The notes: generated by a model not told the origin, from the sequence alone. DNA of 8,888 bases from an uncultured Clostridia bacterium (GCA_947624755.1 CANQLQ010000064.1:1-8888), one strand, 5' to 3'. Shown: positions 1 through 6,034, numbered from the stretch's first letter. A program made the numbers and translations.

Positions 1-44
1 GGCGATGCCCGTGGGCGACCGCATGGGGTCGCCCCTACGCGATT
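1..44. repeat. GC-rich palindromic repeat, copy 1
   Basis: This is a GC-rich block in AT-rich surroundings and is nearly identical to the block at 119-162. It holds a perfect 8-bp inverted repeat, gggcgacc (13-20) and ggtcgccc (27-34), around a 6-nt loop. It starts at the window edge, so the full unit probably extends further left. The style resembles dispersed palindromic repeats of gut Clostridia; that assignment is from memory. It may be the interior of a mobile element whose right part is at 191-274. Confidence 0.75.
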
Positions 45-116
45 ATGGTTTATAGCAAAAGCCGTGCCGTGGGGTAAGTGTAAAGATTTACATCAATCCA
101 ACCCACGTAATTCCTG

Positions 117-162
117 CGGGCGATGCCCGTGGGCGACCGCATGGAGTCGTCCCTACGCGATT
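117..162. repeat. GC-rich palindromic repeat, copy 2
   Basis: Second copy of the block at 1-44, differing at a few positions. It carries two consecutive hairpins: cgggc-gat-gcccg (117-129), then gggcgacc (131-138) facing agtcgtcc (145-152). Compared with copy 1, one substitution in the second stem converts a G-C pair into a G-U pair and another breaks the innermost pair, so the stem is largely kept as RNA. The 13-nt hairpin at 117-129 recurs exactly, in reverse complement, at 2786-2798 inside another element. Confidence 0.75.
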
Positions 163-190
163 TATGAAAAATTTAATTTGCTACAGCCCT

Positions 191-274
191 GAGTATTTTG
201 GCAAAGTATTACTCAATATTTGCAAGCAAGATGAGTATTATGCCTTAAGCATGATTTAATCAGAGATTTCTTAA
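191..274. repeat. Right-hand part of a MITE-like dispersed element
   Basis: These 84 nt align without gaps to 2910-2993, with 73 of 84 positions identical by my count. The right edge (253-274) matches the terminal inverted repeat seen at 2972-2993 and 5246-5267: the core is GATTTAATCAG followed by a CTTAA end. The matching left edge is not in the window, so the element probably began upstream of base 1 and would then contain the GC-rich repeats at 1-162. It ends 38 nt before the putative -35 box of the Rrf2-type gene. Confidence 0.7.
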
Positions 275-311
275 GTTTTTTACTTGCCAGACAATAAATA
301 AAATTTTACAC

Positions 312-340
312 TTGAAAGCCTACTAAAAAGATGTTATTAT
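312..340 (+). promoter_or_regulatory. Putative sigma-A promoter of the Rrf2-type gene
   Basis: TTGAAA (312-317), a 17-nt spacer, then TATTAT (335-340). The predicted transcription start is near 347. That leaves a leader of only about 14 nt, made up almost entirely of the ribosome binding site AGAGGTG (348-354). The fit to consensus is fair. The very short leader is unusual and lowers confidence. Confidence 0.45.
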
Positions 341-360
341 TAGGTAAAGAGGTGAAGAAT

Positions 361-789
361 ATGAAAATTTCAACTAAAGGCAGATATGCCCTTCGTATGA
401 TGATCGACCTTGCAGAACATCAAAACGGCGAATATATTGCGCTAAAGGATATCGCAAAAAGGCAGAATATATCAAAAAAATACCTTGAACAGATCGTTCC
501 GATTTTAAATAAAACCGGTATCCTTCAAGCAAACCGCGGTTTTCAGGGCGGCTACCGTCTTGCGAAAGCACCCGGCAAATACACCGTCGGCGATATACTT
601 CGTCTTACGGAAGGAAGTCTTACTCCGGTTTCCTGTGCCGAAGATCCGGATATCTGCGAAAGAAGCGCTTTTTGTCCGACCTTCCCTGTTTGGAACGGTC
701 TTTACAAGGTTATTAACGAGTATCTCGATTCGATAACGCTTGAGGATATTATTGACTCTCGGCGGGCAAAAGACAATTATATTATATGA
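361..789 (+). CDS. Rrf2/IscR-family transcriptional regulator
   Basis: A 142-residue protein matching the Rrf2 family in length and layout. An N-terminal winged helix-turn-helix covers roughly residues 1-75, with the typical opening MKISTKGRYALRMM, the recognition region ISKKYLEQI (37-45) and the wing around RGFQGGYRL (59-67). A linker helix follows. Three cysteines, C92, C99 and C105, are spaced C-X6-C-X5-C; in IscR and related proteins three such cysteines ligate an iron-sulfur cluster. Cluster binding is therefore likely, perhaps sensing iron-sulfur status or redox/NO, but the regulon cannot be read here. The ATG at 361 is chosen over an in-frame ATG at 331 because AGAGGTG at 348-354 is well placed and the upstream ATG overlaps the putative -10 region. 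The usual iscS/iscU-type partners do not follow; the next gene, 52 nt downstream with no terminator between, is a GH28-like protein. Confidence 0.92.
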   Translation: MKISTKGRYALRMMIDLAEHQNGEYIALKDIAKRQNISKKYLEQIVPILNKTGILQANRGFQGGYRLAKAPGKYTVGDILRLTEGSLTPVSCAEDPDICERSAFCPTFPVWNGLYKVINEYLDSITLEDIIDSRRAKDNYII

Positions 790-790
790 A

Positions 791-821
791 AAGGAAGCTT
801 TAAGGAAGCTCTGATTAATTT
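791..821. repeat. Solo terminal repeat of the MITE-like family
   Basis: Positions 800-821 read TTAAGGAAGCTCTGATTAA and onward, a near-perfect match to the left terminal repeat of the elements at 2733 and 5089. The first nine bases, aaggaagct, also occur just before it at 791-799. No matching right end follows before or inside the next gene, so this is a lone end or remnant. It lies between the Rrf2-type gene and the GH28-like gene. Confidence 0.65.
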
Positions 822-841
822 ATTATTACGGGTATTTATTT

Positions 842-2416
842 ATGAATTTTAAAATTGTTGTTTTTTGCCTTACAATAGCCGCACCGATACTTTTAGCGGT
901 TTTAGCCTTGTTTGTTTCTAATCATCACCATACGTCTTCCAAAACGACGTTACGAAAAAAAGAAAATACAAAATTTAAAACCTTTGACAATGGAAACAGA
1001 ATTGCAAATATTCCATATGAAGAATACCTTAATTGTGAACCTGTGAAAAACTATGAAACAGTCTGTGGCCTTTCGCAGAAGGATTACAAGAAAAATACTT
1101 CCATTATTCAGAAAAAAATAGACGAGGTTTCAAAAAATACGGGCGGAACCGTTCTTTTGCCCGAAGGTACATATTATCTTGCGCCGATTGAACTCAAAAG
1201 CAACGTAACATTATATATTCCAAAAGAAACAACTCTCATTTGCATTGACAGCGACAGCTTTTTTTCACTTGAAAAGAGTTCAAACGCTTTCATTTATGCA
1301 AACGGTGCAAAAAATGTTCATATTTTAGGCGGCGGAACAATTGACGCAAACGGCCTTACTTTTACAAGTAAGCCGAAAACCGATTCTCCTTTCTATGCTT
1401 TGGAATATTTTAACCTTTATCAAAGAGTTATTCTCTCAAGAGCCCGTATTCGTTTCGCAAAAAAATCCGAATTTGTAAGGCCGAATATTCTCAGACTTTC
1501 TTGTTGTGAAAATTCATCTGTTGAGGGAATACGGCTAAAAGATACTCCAAGCTGGACTTGCGTCATTTCAAACTGCAAAAACTTTACGGTAAAAAATCTT
1601 GTTATAGATAACCATCTCCACATTGCAAACGGTGACGGAATTGATATAACCGGAGGCAGCGGCATTTCAATTGAACACTGCTTCGTTGCAACGCCTGATG
1701 ACGGAATTTGCATAAAATCAACCGATTCCGATGTTTCCGACGTAAAAATTACCGACTGCACGGTCTGCTCATTTGCAAACTGTTTTAAAATCGGTACTGA
1801 AACCGAATTTGATATAAAAAATATAAGCGTAAAAGACTGTTATTTCTTTATGCCCGACGGAATTGTCGGCGGCTATTCGGGAATTGCTGTTGAATCCGCA
1901 GACGGAGCAAATGTTTCAAATGTTACTGTTTCAAATATTGAAATGGAAGGGATCTCTTCACCCCTTCTTATCTGGCTCGGCAACAGACTCAAAAGAGGCA
2001 GAGACAAGGCAGGAAGCATAACCGATATTAAAATTGAAAATATTGCCGCAAAGAATGCTGAACTTCCCTGTGCGATAACAGGCTGTAAAGATGCATACAT
2101 AGACGGTGTTTCAATAAATAATCTAAAATTTACATACCGTGACACAAAAGAAAACCTTTCGGTAAAAAGACACGTAAGCGACCATGCGATGAGTGACTAT
2201 CCGGAAATTACAAGAGTTTCGCATTATTATTTTCGCTCTCACGAAAAAAGCAAATACTGGTCACTGCCATGCTGCGGCATTTATATACGCTTTGCAGACA
2301 ACATTTTTATAAAAAATTTCAGCTGTACACCGCGTAGGGTAAACAAACTTAATATGACAAAAATTGAAAAAGCACAGGTGGATTTCGACAATTATCGACA
2401 AACTACATATTTTTAA
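842..2416 (+). CDS. GH28-like right-handed beta-helix protein (pectinase-related)
   Basis: 524 residues. A hydrophobic segment at about residues 5-26 suggests export or membrane anchoring, with no clear signal peptidase site. The rest reads as a polygalacturonase-type (GH28) parallel beta-helix: GGTVLLPEGTYYL (101-113), GGGTIDANG (163-171), many short turns of the 'NVTVSNIE' type, NGDGIDI (263-269) and TPDDGICIKS (284-293). The last two match the catalytic Asp regions of GH28 (D265, D286, D287). The GHG motif carrying the conserved histidine is absent; that position reads FANCFKIGTE (311-320). The RIK motif is not recognisable, though LGNRLKRGR (379-387) is typical of bacterial GH28-like proteins. 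Likely substrate is a pectic or other acidic polysaccharide, but the activity is uncertain. The ATG at 842 is the natural start given the hydrophobic N-terminus, yet no good Shine-Dalgarno precedes it. It may be co-transcribed with the Rrf2-type gene. Confidence 0.8.
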   Translation: MNFKIVVFCLTIAAPILLAVLALFVSNHHHTSSKTTLRKKENTKFKTFDNGNRIANIPYEEYLNCEPVKNYETVCGLSQKDYKKNTSIIQKKIDEVSKNTGGTVLLPEGTYYLAPIELKSNVTLYIPKETTLICIDSDSFFSLEKSSNAFIYANGAKNVHILGGGTIDANGLTFTSKPKTDSPFYALEYFNLYQRVILSRARIRFAKKSEFVRPNILRLSCCENSSVEGIRLKDTPSWTCVISNCKNFTVKNLVIDNHLHIANGDGIDITGGSGISIEHCFVATPDDGICIKSTDSDVSDVKITDCTVCSFANCFKIGTETEFDIKNISVKDCYFFMPDGIVGGYSGIAVESADGANVSNVTVSNIEMEGISSPLLIWLGNRLKRGRDKAGSITDIKIENIAAKNAELPCAITGCKDAYIDGVSINNLKFTYRDTKENLSVKRHVSDHAMSDYPEITRVSHYYFRSHEKSKYWSLPCCGIYIRFADNIFIKNFSCTPRRVNKLNMTKIEKAQVDFDNYRQTTYF

Positions 2417-2437
2417 GTTAATTTATAGTTATTTTTA

Positions 2438-2466
2438 TTGTTGCTTTTAGGTTGCAACCCTATAAT
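2438..2466 (+). promoter_or_regulatory. Strong promoter of a candidate small RNA, with palindrome in the spacer
   Basis: TTGTTG (2438-2443), exactly 17 nt, then a perfect TATAAT (2461-2466). The predicted start near 2473 coincides with the first base of a long hairpin. The spacer contains a perfect 10-bp palindrome, GGTTGCAACC (2450-2459), placed where a repressor would block RNA polymerase. No protein gene follows before the terminator at 2564-2599, so this promoter seems to serve a non-coding transcript. Confidence 0.65.
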
Positions 2467-2472
2467 TCAATT

Positions 2473-2599
2473 GTGCGATGGGGAAACAACATGTTTTTTT
2501 CCGATTTTTCATGTTGTACCCTCCTCCCCACGCACTCCCCTCTCCTTTCAAATTTTTTAAAATGAAGGCGGCATTCCCCAAGTGCTGCCTTCGTTTTTT
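2473..2599 (+). ncRNA. Candidate small regulatory RNA, about 127 nt, C-rich
   Basis: Bounded by a promoter ending at 2466 and an intrinsic terminator ending at 2599. The 5' part folds into a long hairpin: gtgcg (2473-2477) with cgcac (2531-2535), tgggg (2479-2483) with cccca (2526-2530), and acaacatg (2486-2493) with catgttgt (2510-2517), closing a T-rich loop. Unpaired CU-rich stretches remain at 2518-2525 and 2536-2549, and the terminator loop itself contains TTCCCC. Repeated UCCC/CUCC motifs in unpaired regions are a known feature of Firmicutes base-pairing RNAs that target Shine-Dalgarno sequences, so that role is a reasonable inference. There is no plausible ORF inside. I do not recognise it as 6S, SRP, tmRNA, RNase P or a known riboswitch. 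Confidence 0.55.
2564..2599 (+). terminator. Intrinsic terminator
   Basis: A 10-bp stem, gaaggcggca (2564-2573) with tgctgccttc (2583-2592), contains one G-U pair and a 9-nt loop, and is followed by G and six Ts (2594-2599). It ends the candidate small RNA and would also stop read-through from the GH28-like gene. The opposite strand has a poorer T-tract after the stem. Confidence 0.85.
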
Positions 2600-2732
2600 A
2601 CAAAAAAAGTGAGTATAAAATGTTTATTGTTTATTTTAAGTTGGTAATTTAAAATATGAACAAAAGAATGATTATGCAAAAACTGTTTTCATGAAACTTA
2701 CAATTTTGCAGAAAATTGCTTTATATATAATT

Positions 2733-2993
2733 TTAAGGAAACTCTGATTAAATCTAATGCTCAGGCGGACATCGGCGGACATCGGCGGGCATCGCCCGCA
2801 CGAGTTACACGGGACAGAAATTATATAAAATTATAATTTTACTCCGCGAAAACAACTTGTCTCTAATTTGGAAGTATTTTTTATGTTCCTCAATACTTTG
2901 TGTATTGCCGAGTATTTTGGAAAAGTATTACGGAATATTTGCAAACAAGATAAGTATTATGACTTAAGCGTGACTTAATCAATGATTCCTTAA
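2733..2993. mobile_element. MITE-like element, 261 bp, with 22-bp terminal inverted repeats
   Basis: The left end (2733-2754, starting TTAAGGAAACTCTGATTAAA) and right end (2972-2993) are inverted copies with 4 mismatches in 22. The interior holds three tandem 10-bp units, ggcggacatc twice then ggcgggcatc (2764-2793), running into a hairpin, gcgggc (2785-2790) with gcccgc (2794-2799). The last 84 nt match 191-274. There is no coding capacity. Both ends carry TTAA outermost, which may be part of the repeat or a target duplication. It sits 65 nt upstream of the response regulator gene; a partial extra right end (gaattaatcagcatttaa, 3020-3037) lies between. The stretch 2600-2732, between the terminator and this element, is AT-rich with nothing recognisable. 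Confidence 0.75.
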
Positions 2994-3058
2994 TATATAC
3001 TTATACTTAAGCAGATACTGAATTAATCAGCATTTAACTATACATCGGAGGAAATGTT

Positions 3059-3736
3059 ATGAGGATTTTACTTGCAGAAGACGAAAAGGAACTGTCCAAG
3101 GCCTTGGTTGCGATTTTAAAACACAACAACTATTCGATTGATGCGGTTTATAACGGCGAAGATGCGCTTGACTATGCTCTTTGCGAAAATTATGACGCCA
3201 TTATTCTTGATATTATGATGCCTAAGAAAAACGGTCTTGAAGTTTTGGCGGAATTACGCAAAAAAGAAATTTCTACTCCCGTCCTCATTCTCACAGCCAA
3301 AGCAGAGGTTGAAGACAAAATTGCAGGTCTTGATATGGGTGCGGACGACTACCTGACCAAACCGTTTGCAATGGGAGAGCTTCTTGCCCGTATTCGTGCC
3401 ATGACAAGAAGAAAAACCGAATATTCGCCCAACATCATTTCAATAGGAAATCTCTCGCTTAACCGCGAAACCTTTGAGCTTTCAACAGAGAACGGCTCTT
3501 TCAGACTCGGCAACAAGGAATTTCAGCTCATTGAAATGCTCATGAGCAATCCCAACAGACTTATTTCAACCGAACATTTCATGGAACACATCTGGGGCTA
3601 TGAAACCGAAGCCGAAATTAACGTCGTTTGGGTTTATATTTCATATTTACGCAAAAAGCTTACTTCACTCGGCGCAAACCTTGAAATTAAAGCAACAAGA
3701 GGTGTAGGTTACACCTTGGAGGAAATCAAATGCTGA
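3059..3736 (+). CDS. OmpR/PhoB-family response regulator
   Basis: 225 residues, the usual length. The receiver domain (about 1-118) has the acidic pocket (E7, D8), phosphoacceptor D51 in ILDIMMP, T79 in LTAK, Y98, and K101 before a proline. A winged-helix DNA-binding domain (about 128-222) ends in the family hallmark RGVGY (214-218). Phosphorylation by the kinase encoded immediately downstream should activate it as a transcription factor; its targets cannot be told from the window. The start has a strong GGAGG (3047-3051) 7 nt upstream. The stop overlaps the kinase start by 7 nt, indicating translational coupling. No convincing promoter was found in the 65 nt between the mobile element and the gene; TATACT at 3002-3007 could be a -10 box but lacks a good -35. 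Confidence 0.95.
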   Translation: MRILLAEDEKELSKALVAILKHNNYSIDAVYNGEDALDYALCENYDAIILDIMMPKKNGLEVLAELRKKEISTPVLILTAKAEVEDKIAGLDMGADDYLTKPFAMGELLARIRAMTRRKTEYSPNIISIGNLSLNRETFELSTENGSFRLGNKEFQLIEMLMSNPNRLISTEHFMEHIWGYETEAEINVVWVYISYLRKKLTSLGANLEIKATRGVGYTLEEIKC

Positions 3737-4974
3737 AAAAACTGCAGAAGCGTTTCATAAGAATTGTTCTTCTTGCTTTAATGGTCATTGTTTCCGTTCA
3801 GCTTATTTCCGTCAACATAATCAACATCTATCAGCGAGATTCCGACATCAGAAACATTCTTTACCTTATCTCGGAAAATGACGGTATGTTTCCCAACGGA
3901 GTAAACGATACAGGCGGATTTATTAATTCTCTTTTAAATCCTTTTCAAAAAGTTCAGATAACAATTGAGACGCCATATTCAACAAGATATTTTGTTGTAA
4001 AACTCAAAGACAATCAGGTAACCAAAATTTCGACACAAAACATTGCGGCAGTCACCGATGAACAGGCTTTGGAATATGCGGCTCAAATATACCGCACCGC
4101 CCCGGGGTTCGGCTTTCTTGACAACTACCGTTATTATTACACGAAAGATAACGCGACAGGCAAAGCGATGATAGTGTTCATTGATATGCAGCGGGACCTT
4201 CAATCATCAATGAAGCTTGCGTCTGTTTCGTTTATGGTCGGTATTTTATGTATCGCTGCGCTGATAATTCCCGTTTATTTCCTTTCAAAAAGAGCAATGA
4301 AACCTGTGGAAAAAAGCATTGAAAAGCAGCGGCAATTCATAACCGATGCCGGTCACGAGCTTAAAACGCCTATTGCGATTATTTCCGCCGATGCGGATGT
4401 TCTTGAAATGTGTGAAGGCGAAAACGAATGGGTCACAAGTATAAAGAACCAAACCGTAAGACTTGACAGTCTTGTCAAAAACCTCGTTACCCTTTCAAAG
4501 TTAGAAGAGGAAAAGGCCAAGCCCGACCACAACCGCTTCAACCTCAGCGAGGCCGTCCTTGATACGGCGATGAACTTTGAAACCCTTGCAAAGACAAATG
4601 ACACCGAATTTATTTATGAAATTTCACCGGATATTTATCTAAACGCAAACGAAAGTGAAATCAGACAGCTTATTTCAATTCTTTGCGACAACGCAGTTAA
4701 ATACACTACTCCCGGCGGAAAAATAAAAGTATCCGTCTATAAAAGCGGAAAAAGTGTTGTTATAGAAATGTTTAACGACTGCGAAGATATTCCTCAGGAA
4801 AAGCTTGACCGGCTGTTTGACCGTTTTTACCGTGCCGACAGTTCACGTTCAAGAGAAACCGGAGGATACGGAATCGGACTTTCAATCGCTCAAGTCACGG
4901 TGCAAAGAAACCACGGAGAAATATCCGTATTCAAGACTAAACCCGAGTCAATTACTTTTAAAATTGTCTTTTAA
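3730..4974 (+). CDS. Membrane sensor histidine kinase, partner of the upstream response regulator
   Basis: 414 residues. Transmembrane segments at about 11-34 and 164-186 flank an extracytoplasmic sensor region of roughly 130 residues that I do not recognise. A very short linker (about 187-200) follows, rather than a full HAMP domain. The H-box is DAGHELKTP with phospho-acceptor H209. The ATP-binding domain has the N-box around N321 (LCDNAVKYT), the F-box LFDRFYRAD (362-370) and the G2 box GGYGIGLSIA (378-387). The G1 box, normally DxGxG, is degenerate (FNDCEDIP, 348-355); as I recall, similar variants occur in many clostridial kinases, so activity is still expected. The ATG at 3730 has GGAGG at 3718-3722 and overlaps the regulator's stop codon. 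The ligand is unknown. Confidence 0.93.
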   Translation: MLKKLQKRFIRIVLLALMVIVSVQLISVNIINIYQRDSDIRNILYLISENDGMFPNGVNDTGGFINSLLNPFQKVQITIETPYSTRYFVVKLKDNQVTKISTQNIAAVTDEQALEYAAQIYRTAPGFGFLDNYRYYYTKDNATGKAMIVFIDMQRDLQSSMKLASVSFMVGILCIAALIIPVYFLSKRAMKPVEKSIEKQRQFITDAGHELKTPIAIISADADVLEMCEGENEWVTSIKNQTVRLDSLVKNLVTLSKLEEEKAKPDHNRFNLSEAVLDTAMNFETLAKTNDTEFIYEISPDIYLNANESEIRQLISILCDNAVKYTTPGGKIKVSVYKSGKSVVIEMFNDCEDIPQEKLDRLFDRFYRADSSRSRETGGYGIGLSIAQVTVQRNHGEISVFKTKPESITFKIVF

Positions 4975-4990
4975 GCAAAGGGTCAGAATA

Positions 4991-5019
4991 TTGACAAAAA
5001 TAAGAAAAAGTGATAAAGT
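4991..5019 (+). promoter_or_regulatory. Strong promoter upstream of yebC
   Basis: A perfect TTGACA (4991-4996), a 17-nt spacer and TAAAGT (5014-5019), with an extended -10 TG at 5011-5012. It begins 17 nt after the kinase stop codon. The predicted start near 5025-5026 gives a leader of about 270 nt before yebC, containing the hairpins at 5021-5088 and the whole MITE-like element at 5089-5267. Confidence 0.65.
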
Positions 5020-5020
5020 A

Positions 5021-5088
5021 TTTTAGGGCTGTTTAATGCAGTCCTAAAAATTTACTTTTTAGACGGCAATTTCATATGTTGCCATGTC
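5021..5088 (+). promoter_or_regulatory. Chained hairpins; terminator or attenuator-like leader
   Basis: Hairpin 1 is ttttagggctg (5021-5031) with cagtcctaaaa (5039-5049), containing one G-U pair. An alternative hairpin, ctaaaaa (5044-5050) with tttttag (5056-5062), shares bases with hairpin 1 and so excludes its lower part. Hairpin 2 is ggcaa (5065-5069) with ttgcc (5079-5083), plus gac (5062-5064) with gtc (5086-5088) across a 2-nt bulge. A CTTTTT run ends at 5060. Hairpin 1 may be the terminator of the two-component operon, or the chain may be an attenuator in the yebC leader, since the promoter start falls inside hairpin 1. Confidence 0.45.
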
Positions 5089-5267
5089 TTAAGGAACCAC
5101 TGAATAAATCACGCCTGCCGGCTGAACGCGCATCTTGCACCGATATTTTCCGTCATTTTTGCCAAAAGCTCCTTGAAATACGTCAGTATTCATGCGTCGT
5201 TTTTGACAATCTGACGAAAAATTCGGCGGCGCAATCTGCACGTTCGATTTAATCAGCGCTTCCTTAA
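5089..5267. mobile_element. MITE-like element, 179 bp, same terminal repeats
   Basis: The left end (5089-5110, starting TTAAGGAACCACTGAATAAA) and right end (5246-5267) are inverted copies with 3 mismatches in 22. The right end resembles those at 253-274 and 2972-2993, but the interior is different and GC-richer. It includes an inverted repeat cgtcag (5181-5186) with ctgacg (5211-5216). It has no coding capacity. It ends 29 nt before the yebC start codon, so it lies in the yebC leader if the promoter at 4991-5019 is used. Confidence 0.75.
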
Positions 5268-5296
5268 TTTATATTTTAAAGGATTGGTGGATTTTA

Positions 5297-6034
5297 ATGT
5301 CAGGACATTCAAAATGGAGCACTATCAAACGAAAAAAAGAAAAAACAGATAACGCAAGAGCAAAGGTATTTACCAAAATCGGCAGAGAAATCGCTGTTGC
5401 AGTCCGTGAAGGCGGACCTGACCCCGCTTCCAACTCAAAGCTCAAGGATATTATTGCAAAAGCAAAGGCAAATAATGTTCCCAACGATAACATTGACCGA
5501 ATCATCAAAAAGGCTGCCGGCGAAGGCAGCACGGCAAATTATGAAACTATTATTTATGAAGGTTACGGCCCGTCGGGAATTGCAGTTATAGTTGAAACTC
5601 TTACAGACAACCGCAACAGAACCGCCGCAGATATGCGCCACTGCTTTGACAAAAACAAGGGCAATATGGGCACAAGCGGCTGCGTTTCGTTTATGTTCAC
5701 AAGATACGGCACAATTGAAATTGAAGCTGAGGACATTGACGAAGAAAAGCTTATGGAAGACGCTCTTGAAGCCGGTGCGGCAGACTTTATCAATGACGAG
5801 GACGTTTACATTATTCGTACCGAACCAAACGATCTCGGTCTTGTTCGTGATGACCTTGAAGCAAAGGGCTATAAATTTGTTTCGGCAGAAATCGAATATG
5901 TTCCTTCTTCCTACACAAAACTCGAAAATGAAGATGATTTAAAGATGATGGGCAGACTTCTTGAAATGATGGAAGACAACGACGACGTTCAAGGTGTATG
6001 GCACAATCTTGAAAATCCTGAGGATATTCCATAA
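5297..6034 (+). CDS. yebC: YebC/TACO1-family protein
   Basis: 245 residues, the normal length for the family, and complete. It opens with MSGHSKWSTIKRKKEKTD and continues with KVFTKIGREI (23-32), NVPNDNIDRIIKKA (60-73), GYGPSGIA (89-96), TDNRNRTA (103-110) and GTSGCVSFMF (125-134), all signature segments. The family was long annotated as a DNA-binding transcriptional regulator. More recent work assigns YebC/TACO1 proteins a ribosomal role in easing translation through polyproline stretches, which is the better functional guess. It is cytoplasmic. The start has GGTGG at 5286-5290. It appears to be transcribed alone from the promoter at 4991-5019. The ruvC/ruvAB neighbours often seen with yebC are not in this window. 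Confidence 0.95.
   Translation: MSGHSKWSTIKRKKEKTDNARAKVFTKIGREIAVAVREGGPDPASNSKLKDIIAKAKANNVPNDNIDRIIKKAAGEGSTANYETIIYEGYGPSGIAVIVETLTDNRNRTAADMRHCFDKNKGNMGTSGCVSFMFTRYGTIEIEAEDIDEEKLMEDALEAGAADFINDEDVYIIRTEPNDLGLVRDDLEAKGYKFVSAEIEYVPSSYTKLENEDDLKMMGRLLEMMEDNDDVQGVWHNLENPEDIP

Noticed and set aside
1..163. Possible CRISPR array
   Set aside because: Only two repeat copies are seen, about 74 nt apart, strongly palindromic and imperfect; no spacers of regular length and no cas genes.
331..360. Earlier ATG at 331 as the start of the Rrf2-type protein
   Set aside because: It overlaps the putative -10 region and has no ribosome binding site; the family's N-terminus (MKIST...) begins at 361 behind AGAGGTG.
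1420..2145. Minus-strand open frames within the GH28-like gene
   Set aside because: They are antisense to a clear beta-helix coding sequence and have no start signals or family resemblance.
2473..2599. 6S RNA, SRP RNA or riboswitch identity for the small RNA candidate
   Set aside because: No SRP GGAA-loop motif, no long central-bubble fold typical of 6S, and no gene downstream in the right position for a riboswitch.
2656..2694. Short ORF starting at 2656
   Set aside because: Only 12 codons in AT-rich DNA, with no ribosome binding site; chance level.
4805..5026. Open frame of 73 codons overlapping the kinase 3' end
   Set aside because: It lies in another frame of the kinase ATP-binding domain, has no ribosome binding site and no recognisable protein features.
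5397..6032. Several open frames on both strands within yebC
   Set aside because: They are out-of-frame shadows of a well-conserved complete yebC gene, without translation signals.
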